Notes: generated from the letters alone by a model not told the origin. A DNA stretch of 64,000 bases from Pigmentiphaga litoralis (GCF_013408655.1 NZ_JACCBP010000002.1:310001-374000), one strand, 5' to 3'. Positions 36,775 to 46,990 are shown, numbered from the stretch's first letter. Translations and numbers: made by a program.

Positions 36775-39700
36775 GTGGTCGTGCGCGCGCGGTTCGGCAG
36801 GCTGCCCGTCTGGGCAAGACGGTCGCTCAAGATCGGCGGCGGCGTGGTGGCCGGCTGGCTACTGCTGTCGGGCCTGGCCGCGTGGCGCGTGCCGATCCTT
36901 GTGCAGGACCTGGCCGCATCGCAATCGGCCGAGATCCTGGGCCGACCGGCGCGCATCGACACGGTCACCTTCAATCCCTTCACGCTGGTGCTCCGCGCGC
37001 GCGGCGTGCATGTGTTCGAGCCCGACGGGACCACCCCGCTGCTGACCGTGGCAGGCCTGGACGTGGATGCGTCCATCACGTCCCTGTTCCGGCTGGCGCC
37101 CGTGCTCGACCGCATTACCGCGACCGAACCGCGGCTGGCCCTGGTGCGCGAAGACACCCGGCGCTTCAACATCAGCGACATCCTTGAACGCCTTGCTGCG
37201 CGGCCCGCCGGCGATGGCGGCACGCCCCGATTTTCCTTGAACAATGTGTCCTTGCAGGGCGGTGATATCACCCTGCAGGACAAGGTCACCGGCCGCACGC
37301 ACACCGTGCAGTCGCTCGACATCGGCTTGCCTTTCCTGTCGACGCTGCCGTATGCCGTCGAGATCGACGTCCTGCCCCGCCTGACCGCCGTCATCAACGG
37401 CAGTCCGCTGGACCTGGGCGGCCGCGCACGGCCGTTCGACGCGTCGCGTACGTCCTCGCTCGACTTCCATCTGGATGGCCTGGCGCTCGATGCCTTTGCC
37501 GATGCCTGGCCCTTGCCGTATCCGGTGGCCTTGCGCAAGGGCACGCTGGACGCGCAGCTGCAGATGGTGTTCGACGCCCCGCCCGACGTTGCCCCCACGT
37601 TCCGCATCAGTGGGGACGTGGCGTTGAACGACGTCGACGTACGCAGCACGCCGGACGACGCGGCGTTGCTGCAGGTGAAGACGCTGGCCGTGAAAGAGAT
37701 GGCGGTCGAGCCCCTGGCCAGGCGCGTGACGATAGGGCGCGTGGAAGTCGTGGACCCGCAGGTCAATGTGACGCGGAGCGCGGCGGGGGAAGTGAACGTG
37801 GTGCGCGTGGCGACGCCGCAGCCGGGGGCGAAGATGCCTGCGGCGACGACGGCAACATCTTCGGCGCCTGCTGCTGCTTCAGCTGGTCCTACCGCGACGG
37901 CGACGCCCGCGCCTGTTGCAGCGAATCCGCCGGCAGCAACCGCTGTTCCACCGACCGCCTCTCGCGCGCCAACGGCTGCGCCCGCCGCCTGGCAAATTGC
38001 CGTCAAGGAAGTCGACCTGACCGGCGGCAACGTCCGTTGGCAGGACGCCAAGGACAACTTCGGCACGTCGCTGTCCGGCATTGCCCTGAAGGTAAGCGCG
38101 CTCAATTTTCCTGACCCGTCAAACGCGCCCGCAACGTTGTCCCTGGACGCCAAAGTCGCCGATGCGGGTGCAGTGAAGGTAACCGGCCCGGTCCGCCTCC
38201 AGCCGTTTGGCGCGGACCTGGACGCCTCCTTGACCGGCTTGGCCTTGCCGGCCCTCACGCCGCTCTGGAAACCCTACGTCGCGCTCGCCATCGATCGCGG
38301 CACGCTGGACGTCAAGGCCAAGGTTCGTGCATCGCAAGGCGCAAGCGGCATGCAGGTGGCCTGGAACGACGGCGCCGTCAGCATCAAACAACTACGCGCG
38401 GCACCGCTGGCCAATCCTGAATCCCAACTGCAGTTCGACCAGTTGGCCCTGCAAGGCCTGGAAGGCGACCTGCAAGCGCGCCGTGCCCACCTGGGCGCCA
38501 TTACCCTGAGCGCGCTCAATCTTGCCGCGCAGCGCGATCGCAGTGGCGCGATATCCTGGGCCTCGTTGACGGACACAACGGGTTCCGCGGCAACGGGGGC
38601 ATCCACCCGTCAGCCGGCAGCCGCAGCGGATCCGAAGCCACCGAAGGGCCGCGCGTCGAAAACGAACGCAGCTGCACCGGCAACGCGTGCCGCAGCCACG
38701 CGCGCGGCTACGCCAGCCACGCCCACCGCAGCCACGCCCGGCGCTACGCCAGCCACGTCCGCCGCTTCTCCAGCAACCGCTGCCGCCGCCACACCCGCTG
38801 CGACACCCGCTGCGACACCAGCCACGCCCGCCGCCCCCTGGACCGTCTCCGCCACCAGCGTCGCCATTACCGACTCCGCTGTCCGCTTCACCGACGAATC
38901 CGTCACGCCCCGCGTCAACGCCCGCCTGGACGACCTGCGGCTGACCACCGGCAAGCTCGCCTGGCCCGCCACCGCCCCCATCGACTTCACGCTGTCCAGC
39001 GGCCTGCAACGCGGCGGCAAGCTCGATGCATCCGGCAAGGTCACGCCATCGCCGCTGGCCGTCAACGCCGACCTGACCGCCACCCGCCTGAACCTGACGG
39101 CCTTTGCGCCCTACATTGCCGAACGCATCAACGCCACTGTCGCCAGCCTGGTCGTCGGCGCCAAGGGCCGGCTGGACTTTACCGCCGCCGCCGGACGCAC
39201 CCCGCAGTCCGTGGCCTGGAAAGGGTCGGCCGACGTCAACGACCTGACCCTGCTCGACAAAGCCAACCGCGCCGACTTCCTGCGCTGGCGCCGCCTGGGC
39301 TTCAAGCAACTCGACGTCAAACAGCAAGGCGACGTGCTGACCGCCGACCTGGGTGACATCGCCCTGCAAGACTTCTTTGCCCGCGTCATCCTGCGCGAAA
39401 GCGGCCGCCTGAACCTGCGCGAACTGCTGGTCACGCCGGGCGAAGAAGGCAATGCGTCGATCACCCAGGCCGCAGGCGAACGCGGCGGCAGCGGCAAGGC
39501 CCAGGCGACGGTGGCCACCGCCCCCGACACCGGCAAACGCACCATCCGCATCGGCGGCCTGCAACTGAGCCGTGGCAACATCAACTTCACCGACAACTTC
39601 GTCAAGCCCAACTACACCGCCAACCTGACGGACATTGAAGGCGGCATCACCGCGCTGTCCACCGACCGTCCGGAACCCGCCAACGTGACCCTCAAGGGCC

Positions 39701-40722
39701 GTGTCGATGGCAACGCGCCCGTCGACATCAGCGGCAAGGTGCAACCCTTTGGCGAGCAGCTCTATACCGACATCACCGCCAGCGCCAAGGGGGTCGATCT
39801 GCCCGGCCTGACCCCGTACGCCGCCAAATACGCGGGCTACCCCATCGAACGCGGCAAGCTGTCGATGGACGTGCACTACCTGATCGAGAACGGCAAGCTG
39901 ACCGCCAGCAACAAGCTGCTGCTGGATCAACTGACCTTCGGCGACCGGGTGGACGGTCCGAGCGTGCTCAATCTTCCGGTGCGCCTGGCCGTGTCGCTGC
40001 TCAAGAACAGCAAGGGCGAAATCAACCTGGACCTGCCGGTGGCGGGCTCGCTGGACGACCCGCAGTTTTCCATTGGCGCCGTCGTCTTCCGCGCGCTGGG
40101 CAACCTGATCGTGCGCGCGGTGACGTCGCCGTTTTCATTGATCGCCTCGGCGTTCGGCGGCAGTGGAGGACAGGAACTGTCGTATGTGGAATTTGACCCG
40201 GGCCGCACGGCGCTCGGCAGCACCGCACGCGCCAAGATCGACACGCTGATCAAGGCGCTGAAAGATCGCCCGGCGCTCAAGCTGGATATCAGCGGCCGTG
40301 CCGACCCCGCGGTCGATACCGACGCGCTGCGCAAGGTGGGTGTCGAGCAGATGATGCTGGAACAGAAACGGCGCGTCGTGACCCGTCGCAACGACGTCGA
40401 CCCCACCACGATCACGCTGCAACCAGGTGACGAGTCAACCTATCTGGAAGCCGCCTACAAAGCGGCAAGCTTCGACAAACCGCGCAACGCAATCGGCCTG
40501 ACCAAGTCCCTGCCCGATGACGAGATGCGGTCCCTGCTTGAAGCGCAGGTGGAAGTCGGCGCACCGCAGCTGCGAGAGCTGGCCGTGCGCCGCGCCCAGG
40601 CGGTCATGGCGGTATTGCGCGACGCCGGGCTGAGCGAACGCGCCTTCATCATCACGCCGCACACCGACGCCGAAGGTATCAAGGACGGCAAGACGACGCG
40701 TGTGGACTTTTCGTTGAAGTAA
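36775..40722 (+). CDS. DUF748/AsmA-like giant envelope protein
   Basis: 1315 residues from GTG 36775, 5 bp behind the previous stop and so probably translationally coupled. One N-terminal membrane segment (GGGVVAGWLLLSGLAAWRV) and a long periplasmic chain of beta-rich repeats typical of DUF748 (NISDILERLA, VNGSPLDLGG, FIDNFVKPNYTANLTD-like stretches). Two Ala/Thr/Pro-rich linkers are at about residues 350-405 and 615-685. Near the C-terminus lies an OmpA-like stretch (EFDPGRTALGSTARAKIDTL). Such AsmA-clan proteins are thought to carry lipids between membranes or affect outer-membrane assembly; the specific role here is unknown. Confidence 0.85.
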   Translation: MVVRARFGRLPVWARRSLKIGGGVVAGWLLLSGLAAWRVPILVQDLAASQSAEILGRPARIDTVTFNPFTLVLRARGVHVFEPDGTTPLLTVAGLDVDASITSLFRLAPVLDRITATEPRLALVREDTRRFNISDILERLAARPAGDGGTPRFSLNNVSLQGGDITLQDKVTGRTHTVQSLDIGLPFLSTLPYAVEIDVLPRLTAVINGSPLDLGGRARPFDASRTSSLDFHLDGLALDAFADAWPLPYPVALRKGTLDAQLQMVFDAPPDVAPTFRISGDVALNDVDVRSTPDDAALLQVKTLAVKEMAVEPLARRVTIGRVEVVDPQVNVTRSAAGEVNVVRVATPQPGAKMPAATTATSSAPAAASAGPTATATPAPVAANPPAATAVPPTASRAPTAAPAAWQIAVKEVDLTGGNVRWQDAKDNFGTSLSGIALKVSALNFPDPSNAPATLSLDAKVADAGAVKVTGPVRLQPFGADLDASLTGLALPALTPLWKPYVALAIDRGTLDVKAKVRASQGASGMQVAWNDGAVSIKQLRAAPLANPESQLQFDQLALQGLEGDLQARRAHLGAITLSALNLAAQRDRSGAISWASLTDTTGSAATGASTRQPAAAADPKPPKGRASKTNAAAPATRAAATRAATPATPTAATPGATPATSAASPATAAAATPAATPAATPATPAAPWTVSATSVAITDSAVRFTDESVTPRVNARLDDLRLTTGKLAWPATAPIDFTLSSGLQRGGKLDASGKVTPSPLAVNADLTATRLNLTAFAPYIAERINATVASLVVGAKGRLDFTAAAGRTPQSVAWKGSADVNDLTLLDKANRADFLRWRRLGFKQLDVKQQGDVLTADLGDIALQDFFARVILRESGRLNLRELLVTPGEEGNASITQAAGERGGSGKAQATVATAPDTGKRTIRIGGLQLSRGNINFTDNFVKPNYTANLTDIEGGITALSTDRPEPANVTLKGRVDGNAPVDISGKVQPFGEQLYTDITASAKGVDLPGLTPYAAKYAGYPIERGKLSMDVHYLIENGKLTASNKLLLDQLTFGDRVDGPSVLNLPVRLAVSLLKNSKGEINLDLPVAGSLDDPQFSIGAVVFRALGNLIVRAVTSPFSLIASAFGGSGGQELSYVEFDPGRTALGSTARAKIDTLIKALKDRPALKLDISGRADPAVDTDALRKVGVEQMMLEQKRRVVTRRNDVDPTTITLQPGDESTYLEAAYKAASFDKPRNAIGLTKSLPDDEMRSLLEAQVEVGAPQLRELAVRRAQAVMAVLRDAGLSERAFIITPHTDAEGIKDGKTTRVDFSLK

Positions 40723-40805
40723 TCAACGATCAGATCGAAGGCGCCACCACGTTGCTGGCGTGATCCATCACCTTGTTGATGGCGACAAACAACGTGTTGC
40801 AGCCA

Positions 40806-43589
40806 TCAACGACTTGGTTGCTGATCGCCACGATCCGTCTGCAGCGCCAGCCAGACCTGCCGCATCGACGGATCGTTCTTGTCCACATCCACCTGGAAGC
40901 CCAGGCGGCGCATCAGGGTCAGCATCGGCCCGTTATTGCCCAGCACGAAGCCTTCAATGCGCGACAGCCCCTGGTTGCGCGCCGCTTCGATCAGCGTCGT
41001 CATCAGCTGGATGCCCAGCCCCTTGCGCTGCCAGTCATCACCGATCACCAGCGCATATTCGGCGCTTTCGCCATCCGGGTTCAGCAGATAGCGGGCGACC
41101 CCGATCACCACTTCGTGCAGCAGGGCAGGGCGCTCGGGATCCGGTTCCCACACCGTGGCGACCACGGCCAGTTCGCGGTGGTAATCGACCTGCGTATAAC
41201 GCGCCAGCATCCGCGGTGACAGCTCCCGCATCGTCGAAATGAAGCGCATGTAGCGCGTGTGCTCCGACAGCCCGCGCGTAAAGGTCTGCAGCGGCACGGC
41301 ATCTTCCGGACGGATCGGCCGGATCGTATAGGGCGCCCCGTTCGCAAACTGCGCATGCCGCACCAGCCGCGTGGGATAGGGGTGGATGGCCATGTGCGCA
41401 TAGGCCGTGGCGCCCGCATCGATGGTGCCCAGTTCCGAGGCGCCTGATGCCGTCGCGCCCTCCGGCAACGCCATGCCCGGCATCAGGGTGATGCGCGTGT
41501 CGGCCGCCAGCACACGCGCCCCGTCCACGATGATCGGATTGATATCAATCGTGGCAATGTCCGGCAAGGCACACACGATCTCCGACACCCGCACCAGCGT
41601 GTCTTCCAGCGTATCCAGCGCTTCCGGGGATGCGTGACCGGCCAGGGTATGCCGCCACACGGCCGTGCGCTCCATCAGCCGCTGCGCCAGAAAGCCGTTC
41701 AGCGGCGGCAGTTCCACGCCGCGCCCGTTGACGGCTTCGGTGCGTGTCCCGCCAGTGCCGAACCGGATCACCGGCCCGAACAGCGGGTCCCGGGCCACGC
41801 CGATCGCCACCTTGGCAGCCCCCGGCGGGCTCGACATGGCTTCGACCGTAATGCCCGCCACCCGCGCGTTGGGCGCCGCTTCATGCGCGTTGGCCAGCAT
41901 GCGGTGATACGCGGTCACGAGCTCGGTCGTGTTCCGGATGTCCAGATGCACCCCGCGCACCGCGGACTTGCGTTCCACATCGGGCGAATCGATCTTGATC
42001 GCCACCGGAAAGCCGATCTGCTGCGCGGCAATGACGGCCTCGGCCGCGGAACGCGCCAGCACCACCGACACGACCGGGATATGGAAGGCGGCCAACAAGG
42101 CCTTGGCTTCGGGCGTAGTCAACGTCAGCCGTCCATCGGCCCGCGCCGTCTCGATCATGATGCGCGCACCCGTCAGGTCCGGGGACTGGCCCGGCGGCTC
42201 GGGCGGCGGCGTCTGCAGCAGCAATTGCTGGTTGTAGTGATAGGTCGCCAGATTGCCGAATGCATCCACGGCGGACTCGGGTGTGCGGAAGGCCGGCGAC
42301 CCGGCATCGTCCAGCACACGCCGCAGCGGCCGCATGGCCGCGTCGCCCATGAAACAGGTAATCACGGGCTTGGCCGCCTTGGGCGCCACCTCGGTCAAGG
42401 CCTGCGCGACCGCTTCCATACTGGCGTCCGGATCCGGCGACAGCACCACCAGCACACCATCCACCCCCGGGTCCGCGACCAGGCTGCGGATGGCCTTGGT
42501 ACATGCGTCCGGCGTCAAGGCCGAGAACTCCACGACCGGGTTATCGACCCACGACGTCGCGGTCAACGCGCCTGCCAACTCCACCCGGGTGATCTCGTTC
42601 AATTCCGCCGGCGACACTGCCGCGCCACCCGGCCCCATCAGATCCAGCGCCAGCTGCGCCGGCCCGCTACCGTTTGCGAACAAGGCAATACGCCGGCCAC
42701 TCGGGCGCTTGGCAAAACCCAAAGCCTTCACCGCCGAAAACAGCTGCACGAAGTAACGCACCCGCACCGCACCCGCGCGGCGCAGCGCGGCATCGAACAC
42801 CACGTCGGACGGAATCGTCGACACCGCGCCATCTTGCGCGCCGGTCTCGGCAGGCGCACCCGGCCGCACGCTGGTGCGCGCCTGACCCGCACGACCCGCC
42901 TTCAGCACCACCACCGGCTTCACACTGGACGCCGCCCGCACCGCGCTCATGAACTCGCGAGCGTTCTGCACATCTTCCAGGTACAGCGCAATGCTGTCGG
43001 TCCGCGGATCGGCCACCAGAAAATCCAGCACCGTCGGCACGTCCAGCATGGCCTCGGCGCCCAAGGACACCACGGTCGAAAATCCCGTGCGATTGTCGTC
43101 CGCCCAATCCATCACCACGGCCATGATCGACCGGGACTGCGTCACCAGCGCCACACGCCCCAATCGCGCCAGCCGCGGATGCACGCTGGCATTCAAGCCC
43201 GCATGCGGCCGCTGCAAGCCGAAACTGTGCGGTCCCAGCAACATGCAATCGTGCGTCTGCGCCCACCGGCGGCAAAATGCCGTGTCGTCATCCGACGGTT
43301 CGTGCGTGATCACGATGGCGGCACGCGGGGGCAGGGCAGACAGCGTTTCGAGCACGCCCCGCAATGCTGCGCGCGGCACCTTGATCACGGCCAGATCCGG
43401 CCGCGCCTTGGGGTCCGCACTGCCGCACAACGGCGAGGGCAGGGTGATCCGCTGATTGGCATCGAGCCGAATCTCGGTCGTCGTCGCGCGCAAGGCGGGC
43501 GGCAACGTGATCATCAACGGCTGGGGGCGATCGCTGATCGCCAACAGCGAACGCGGGTCGAACAGGGGGGATAAGCTGTGGCGTGACAT
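40806..43589 (-). CDS. Acyl-CoA synthetase (NDP-forming)-like / GNAT protein acetyltransferase, PatZ-like
   Basis: 927 residues. Order: CoA-binding domain ([14 protein letters not shown]), a flavodoxin-like half with [12 protein letters not shown] and [17 protein letters not shown], an ATP-grasp part ([34 protein letters not shown]) and a C-terminal GNAT domain with [16 protein letters not shown]. This is the layout of E. coli PatZ, which acetylates lysines such as that of acetyl-CoA synthetase. The usual Gly after SQS in the synthetase part is replaced (TQSRS), fitting the belief that the synthetase part of PatZ is regulatory. Convergent with the DUF748 gene. Confidence 0.87.
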   Translation of the reverse strand: MSRHSLSPLFDPRSLLAISDRPQPLMITLPPALRATTTEIRLDANQRITLPSPLCGSADPKARPDLAVIKVPRAALRGVLETLSALPPRAAIVITHEPSDDDTAFCRRWAQTHDCMLLGPHSFGLQRPHAGLNASVHPRLARLGRVALVTQSRSIMAVVMDWADDNRTGFSTVVSLGAEAMLDVPTVLDFLVADPRTDSIALYLEDVQNAREFMSAVRAASSVKPVVVLKAGRAGQARTSVRPGAPAETGAQDGAVSTIPSDVVFDAALRRAGAVRVRYFVQLFSAVKALGFAKRPSGRRIALFANGSGPAQLALDLMGPGGAAVSPAELNEITRVELAGALTATSWVDNPVVEFSALTPDACTKAIRSLVADPGVDGVLVVLSPDPDASMEAVAQALTEVAPKAAKPVITCFMGDAAMRPLRRVLDDAGSPAFRTPESAVDAFGNLATYHYNQQLLLQTPPPEPPGQSPDLTGARIMIETARADGRLTLTTPEAKALLAAFHIPVVSVVLARSAAEAVIAAQQIGFPVAIKIDSPDVERKSAVRGVHLDIRNTTELVTAYHRMLANAHEAAPNARVAGITVEAMSSPPGAAKVAIGVARDPLFGPVIRFGTGGTRTEAVNGRGVELPPLNGFLAQRLMERTAVWRHTLAGHASPEALDTLEDTLVRVSEIVCALPDIATIDINPIIVDGARVLAADTRITLMPGMALPEGATASGASELGTIDAGATAYAHMAIHPYPTRLVRHAQFANGAPYTIRPIRPEDAVPLQTFTRGLSEHTRYMRFISTMRELSPRMLARYTQVDYHRELAVVATVWEPDPERPALLHEVVIGVARYLLNPDGESAEYALVIGDDWQRKGLGIQLMTTLIEAARNQGLSRIEGFVLGNNGPMLTLMRRLGFQVDVDKNDPSMRQVWLALQTDRGDQQPSR

Positions 43590-43718
43590 AGCCCTTTCTC
43601 AAGTCCGGCAGGGGCCGGCATGCGGCCATTTCAAGGGATATGCCGTCTCACTGCAAGAGGCTTTTCGTACAATCGGGGATTGGACTGTGCCGCAGTCCCC
43701 CCTTTTTCGAGATTGCCC

Positions 43719-45149
43719 ATGAGCACCGACACCCCGACATCGCCCGCCCGCCTGGCTAACGTGCGCACCCGGTTTGCCCCGTCGCCGACCGGCTTCCTGC
43801 ACCTGGGCGGCGCCCGCACGGCCCTGTTCTCGTGGGCATTCGCGCGCCACCACGGCGGCACCTTCATCCTGCGCGTCGAAGACACCGACGTCGAACGTTC
43901 CACGCCCGAAGCCGTCCAGGCCATCATCGACGGCATGCAGTGGCTGGAACTGTCGCACGACGAAGGCCCGTTCTATCAAATGCAGCGCATGGATCGCTAC
44001 CGCGAAGTCGTGGCGCAGATGCTGGCTGCCGGCACCGCCTACTACTGCTACAGCTCGCCGCAGGAAATCGAAGCCATGCGCGAACTGGCCCGCGCCGAAG
44101 GCCGCAAGCCGCGCTACGACGGCACCTGGCGCCCCGAACCCGGCAAGACCCTGCCCGAGGTGCCTGCCGACCGCAAACCCGTGGTGCGCTTCAAGAATCC
44201 GGTCGACGGCGACGTCACCTGGAACGACATGGTCAAAGGCCCGATCAGCTTTTCCAACGGCGAGCTGGATGACCTGATCATCGCCCGCCCCGACGGCACC
44301 CCCACCTACAACTTCTGCGTGGTGGTCGACGACTGGGACATGAAGATCAGCCACGTCATCCGCGGCGACGACCACGTCAACAACACGCCCCGCCAGATCA
44401 ACATCCTGACCGCGCTGGGCGCCGCGCTGCCCGAATACGGCCACGTCCCCATGATCCTCGGCCCCGACGGCGAAAAACTGTCCAAGCGCCACGGTGCCGT
44501 CAGCGTCATGCAATACGACGACCAAGGCTACCTGCCCGAAGCCATGGTCAACTACCTGGCTCGCCTGGGCTGGAGCCACGGTGACGACGAAATCTTCTCG
44601 CGTGACCAACTGGTGGACTGGTTCGACACCCGCAGCCTGTCAAAATCGGCAGCCCAGTGGGACCCGAAAAAGCTGAACTGGGTCAACGCCCACTACATCA
44701 AGGCCAGCAGCAACGACGACCTGGCTGCCCGCGTCACGCCCCGCATCGCCAAGCGCGGCGGCAAGACCGACGGGGTCAACCTGGCAGCCATCATGGGCCT
44801 GCTCAAGGAACGCGCCGAAACGCTCGAACAGCTGGCCGACGACGCCATGCTCTTCTGCGGCGAATTCGACGCATCCGCGACACCGCCAGAATTAATTTCG
44901 CAGCACCTGACCGACGCCACACGCCCGATATTGCAGGACTTCGCCGCCCAGGCCGCCCAGATCGAATGGACGCGCGAGAACATTCAGGGCCTCATGAAGC
45001 CACTTCTGGCCAAACATGGGGTTAAAATGCCCCTGTTAGGCATTCCTTTGCGCGTAGCAGTGACCGGCCGGGCCCAAACCCCAGCCATCGACGCGGTTCT
45101 GGAATTGCTTGGCAAAGAAGTTGTGCTGGAACGCTTGCACAGGATTTAA
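43719..45149 (+). CDS. gltX: Glutamyl-tRNA synthetase
   Basis: 476 residues from ATG 43719 (an open extension to 43620 is not part of the family). Charges tRNA-Glu. The HIGH-like motif is [19 protein letters not shown] and the KMSKS-like one is [11 protein letters not shown]. Length is normal. It is followed by tRNA-Ala, tRNA-Glu and tRNA-Asp genes, and the promoter of the first of them lies inside the last codons of gltX. Confidence 0.97.
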   Translation: MSTDTPTSPARLANVRTRFAPSPTGFLHLGGARTALFSWAFARHHGGTFILRVEDTDVERSTPEAVQAIIDGMQWLELSHDEGPFYQMQRMDRYREVVAQMLAAGTAYYCYSSPQEIEAMRELARAEGRKPRYDGTWRPEPGKTLPEVPADRKPVVRFKNPVDGDVTWNDMVKGPISFSNGELDDLIIARPDGTPTYNFCVVVDDWDMKISHVIRGDDHVNNTPRQINILTALGAALPEYGHVPMILGPDGEKLSKRHGAVSVMQYDDQGYLPEAMVNYLARLGWSHGDDEIFSRDQLVDWFDTRSLSKSAAQWDPKKLNWVNAHYIKASSNDDLAARVTPRIAKRGGKTDGVNLAAIMGLLKERAETLEQLADDAMLFCGEFDASATPPELISQHLTDATRPILQDFAAQAAQIEWTRENIQGLMKPLLAKHGVKMPLLGIPLRVAVTGRAQTPAIDAVLELLGKEVVLERLHRI

Positions 45150-45163
45150 AAAGTGTGCATAAT
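45135..45163 (+). promoter_or_regulatory. Sigma-70 promoter of tRNA-Ala
   Basis: TTGCAC at 45135-45140 and CATAAT at 45158-45163 with an ideal 17-bp spacer; it starts 18 bases before the tRNA and overlaps the gltX end. Confidence 0.75.
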
Positions 45164-45180
45164 GTCGTTCTTCGCTGCAC

Positions 45181-45256
<76 letters not shown>

Positions 45257-45284
45257 CCAACCTTCGATCAAACAAGTCGGCAGG

Positions 45285-45314
45285 TTGTGCGAAGAAAGCA
45301 GTATGTAGTAAGAT
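45285..45314 (+). promoter_or_regulatory. Possible sigma-70 promoter of tRNA-Glu
   Basis: TTGTGC at 45285-45290 and TAAGAT at 45309-45314, spacer 18 bp. It could drive tRNA-Glu independently, or the three tRNAs may be cotranscribed. Confidence 0.4.
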
Positions 45315-45370
45315 AGCGGGCTGCACTAAGCAGTACGTTAGCAAGCAGTGAATGAAAAGCAGTACAAGCT

Positions 45371-45446
45371 GTCCCCATCGTCTAGAGGCCTAGGACATCA
45401 CCCTTTCACGGTGAGTACGGGGGTTCGAATCCCCCTGGGGACGCCA
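45371..45446 (+). tRNA. tRNA-Glu (anticodon TTC), CCA encoded
   Basis: Acceptor GTCCCCA pairs with TGGGGAC, the anticodon stem TCACC/GGTGA carries loop CTTTCAC (anticodon TTC), and the T-arm GGGGG-TTCGAAT-CCCCC is intact. CCA is genomic. The substrate of the adjacent gltX product. Confidence 0.96.
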
Positions 45447-45517
45447 CCAAACCTGTTGGTTGGGTAGGACAGTTTGTAGTGCTGGTAGTTGAGTTAAGCA
45501 GTTAGTAGTGCCGCTGC

Positions 45518-45594
45518 GGAGCGGTAGTTCAGTTGGTTAGAATACCGGCCTGTCACGCCGGGGGTCGCGGGTTCGAGTCCCGTCCGCTCCGCCA
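45518..45594 (+). tRNA. tRNA-Asp (anticodon GTC), CCA encoded
   Basis: Acceptor GGAGCGG pairs with CCGCTCC, the anticodon stem CCGGC/GCCGG carries loop CTGTCAC (anticodon GTC), and the T-arm CGGG-TTCGAGT-CCCG is intact. CCA is genomic. Confidence 0.96.
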
Positions 45595-45603
45595 AAAGAT
45601 TCG

Positions 45604-45636
45604 AAAGGCCACGTCATCGCGACGTGGCCTTTTTTC
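45604..45636 (+). terminator. Intrinsic terminator after the tRNA cluster
   Basis: AAAGGCCACGTC / GACGTGGCCTTT, a perfect 12-bp stem with 5-base loop and following T-run. Confidence 0.92.
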
Positions 45637-45793
45637 GTTGGGGTTGGACTTTTCGGCTGGCGGTTTGTGCTCGGTGGGTCGACGGTCTTGCTGGCCGCGA
45701 CCGCCGTCACTGTCAGCAGCGCCACCGCCACCGCCACCGCCACCGTCATCCCCAAATCCACCGCGGCAAGTCGTAGAACTACAAAGCTGCGCA

Positions 45794-45806
45794 GATGATA
45801 ATAGTT
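45794..45806. promoter_or_regulatory. Half Fur-box-like site before the sigma factor
   Basis: GATGATAATAGTT matches one half (TGATAAT) of the Fur consensus exactly; the other half is poorly matched. It lies 54 bases before the sigma-factor start, where Fur control would be expected. Confidence 0.35.
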
Positions 45807-45859
45807 CGCAACAATCGTCCCTCGATCACGCCACCTACGGCGCGGTCAGGGGAGTGGGA

Positions 45860-46381
45860 ATGGCGATTGAAGTGGAAGGTGGAACACTCGAAGAAGTGTT
45901 TATCGCGAACCGGGCACCGCTGCGGCGCATCGCGCAGCGCATTGTGGGAAGCCCCGAAATTGCTGACGAGGTCACGCAGGACGCCTACGTCAAACTGGTC
46001 ACCGGCGGCTTCGACCGCGCTATTGAAAAGCCGTACTGCTACTGCTGCCAGGTCGTCCGCAACGTCGCACGCGACTACTGCCGGCGGCAATCGGCCGAAT
46101 CCATCTACCGCATCCACACCAGCGACGGCGAACTGCCGCAGGTGTCGGGGGGATGCCGACCCGAACAGCGGCTGCGGGAACGCCAGGTCATCGACGCATT
46201 GGGCCGGGTGCTGGACACGCTTCCCGCAAAAACACGGCATGCGTTCGAACAATACCGCCTGGGGGGCTTCACGCAACGCGAACTGGCGGCCGAGATGGGA
46301 TGCTCGGCCACGCTCATCAACTTCATGATCCGCGACGCCACGCTGGCGATCGCCGGATGCCGCGACATGCTGGACGACTGA
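45860..46381 (+). CDS. ECF sigma factor, PvdS/OrbS-like iron-starvation type
   Basis: 173 residues from ATG 45860, behind CAGGGGAG. Region 2 is seen in IADEVTQDAYVKLVTGG and KPYCYCCQVVRNVARDYCRR, region 4 in LPAKTRHAFEQYRLGG and the recognition helix FTQRELAAEMGCSATLINFM. The region 4 pattern ending ATLINFMIRD is characteristic of the PvdS/OrbS/MbaS group that drives siderophore synthesis, and no FecR-type anti-sigma gene is adjacent, as expected for that group. The gene after its terminator starts with a promoter of exactly the type such factors use. Confidence 0.88.
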   Translation: MAIEVEGGTLEEVFIANRAPLRRIAQRIVGSPEIADEVTQDAYVKLVTGGFDRAIEKPYCYCCQVVRNVARDYCRRQSAESIYRIHTSDGELPQVSGGCRPEQRLRERQVIDALGRVLDTLPAKTRHAFEQYRLGGFTQRELAAEMGCSATLINFMIRDATLAIAGCRDMLDD

Positions 46382-46426
46382 ACCGACCCGCACAGTCCGC
46401 GGTGACCTGACTCCGCATCAACCACC

Positions 46427-46460
46427 AAAACCTGACCGCCAAGCGCCGTCAGGTTTTTTT
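46427..46460 (+). terminator. Intrinsic terminator after the sigma-factor gene
   Basis: AACCTGAC / GTCAGGTT stem around an 11-base loop, followed by a seven-base T-run. It separates the sigma-factor gene from the siderophore-type operon. Confidence 0.88.
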
Positions 46461-46639
46461 GCGTCCAGCGTCGGCAGGAATTTGCGTGTGGCGCTAAGCA
46501 CTACGTCGTTACGCCGGGCCTGACCCTGGTAAAGCTGACAGTCGCCGTATCCCGTATGACCGCCCCCTGATTGCCAGATAAAACGACTTTCCAGGATCCG
46601 CTCAAACGCGGAAACCGATTTGCGCCAGCTGCAAAAATC

Positions 46640-46664
46640 TAAACAGTGCTGGGACCCTTTCGTC
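46640..46664 (+). promoter_or_regulatory. Iron-starvation sigma promoter (TAAA-N17-CGTC)
   Basis: TAAA at 46640-46643, 17-bp spacer, CGTC at 46661-46664. The same -35/-10 pair and spacing is reported for the OrbS/MbaS promoters of Burkholderia siderophore operons. It lies 78 bases before mbtH, the first gene of the assembly-line operon. Start of transcription is expected near 46671. The intergenic stretch 46382-46741 otherwise holds only the terminator and a leader hairpin. Confidence 0.72.
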
Positions 46665-46677
46665 TATTAGGGAAGTT

Positions 46678-46711
46678 CAGCAGGTGCGCGATGTCCTACC
46701 GGCGCCTGCTG
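46678..46711 (+). promoter_or_regulatory. Leader RNA hairpin before mbtH
   Basis: CAGCAGGTGC at 46678-46687 and GCGCCTGCTG at 46702-46711 form a 10-bp RNA stem (one G-U pair) with a 14-base loop. No T-run follows, so it is not a terminator. Confidence 0.5.
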
Positions 46712-46741
46712 AAGACCTTTCCACCCTGTACGAGGATGCCC

Positions 46742-46990
46742 ATGTCCACCAGCTGCTTCGACCGCGAAGACGAAACCTTCATCGTCCTGATCAACCACGA
46801 AGAACAGTATTCCATCTGGCCCCACTGGAAGGCCGTGCCCGGCGGCTGGACCGCCATCGACGGCGTCAAGGGCGACAAGAAAACGGTGCTCGCGTACGTG
46901 GAGCAGGCATGGACCGACATGCGTCCGCTGTCGCTGCGCAAATGGATGGACGAACAGGCGGCCAAGAAGGCGTCCGAACCCCAATCCTGA
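46742..46990 (+). CDS. MbtH-like protein, NRPS adenylation-domain helper
   Basis: 82 residues from ATG 46742, 6 bases behind GAGG; an in-frame ATG at 46736 is within the ribosome site. The family line [10 protein letters not shown], then [10 protein letters not shown] and the C-terminal [14 protein letters not shown] are complete, with the Trp residues that contact A domains. It stabilises and activates NRPS adenylation domains, here presumably those of the two NRPS genes in the operon. Confidence 0.96.
   Translation: MSTSCFDREDETFIVLINHEEQYSIWPHWKAVPGGWTAIDGVKGDKKTVLAYVEQAWTDMRPLSLRKWMDEQAAKKASEPQS

Noticed and set aside
41634..43574. Long plus-strand open frame opposite the PatZ-like gene
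   Set aside because: Arg/His-rich shadow translation without motifs; the minus strand has clear domains.
45714..45748. Short CCACCG hexamer run before the sigma factor
   Set aside because: Only about five units and no visible function; noted as low complexity.
45533..45859. N-terminal extension of the sigma factor back into the tRNA-Asp gene
   Set aside because: Overlaps the tRNA and its terminator; low-complexity Pro-rich translation.
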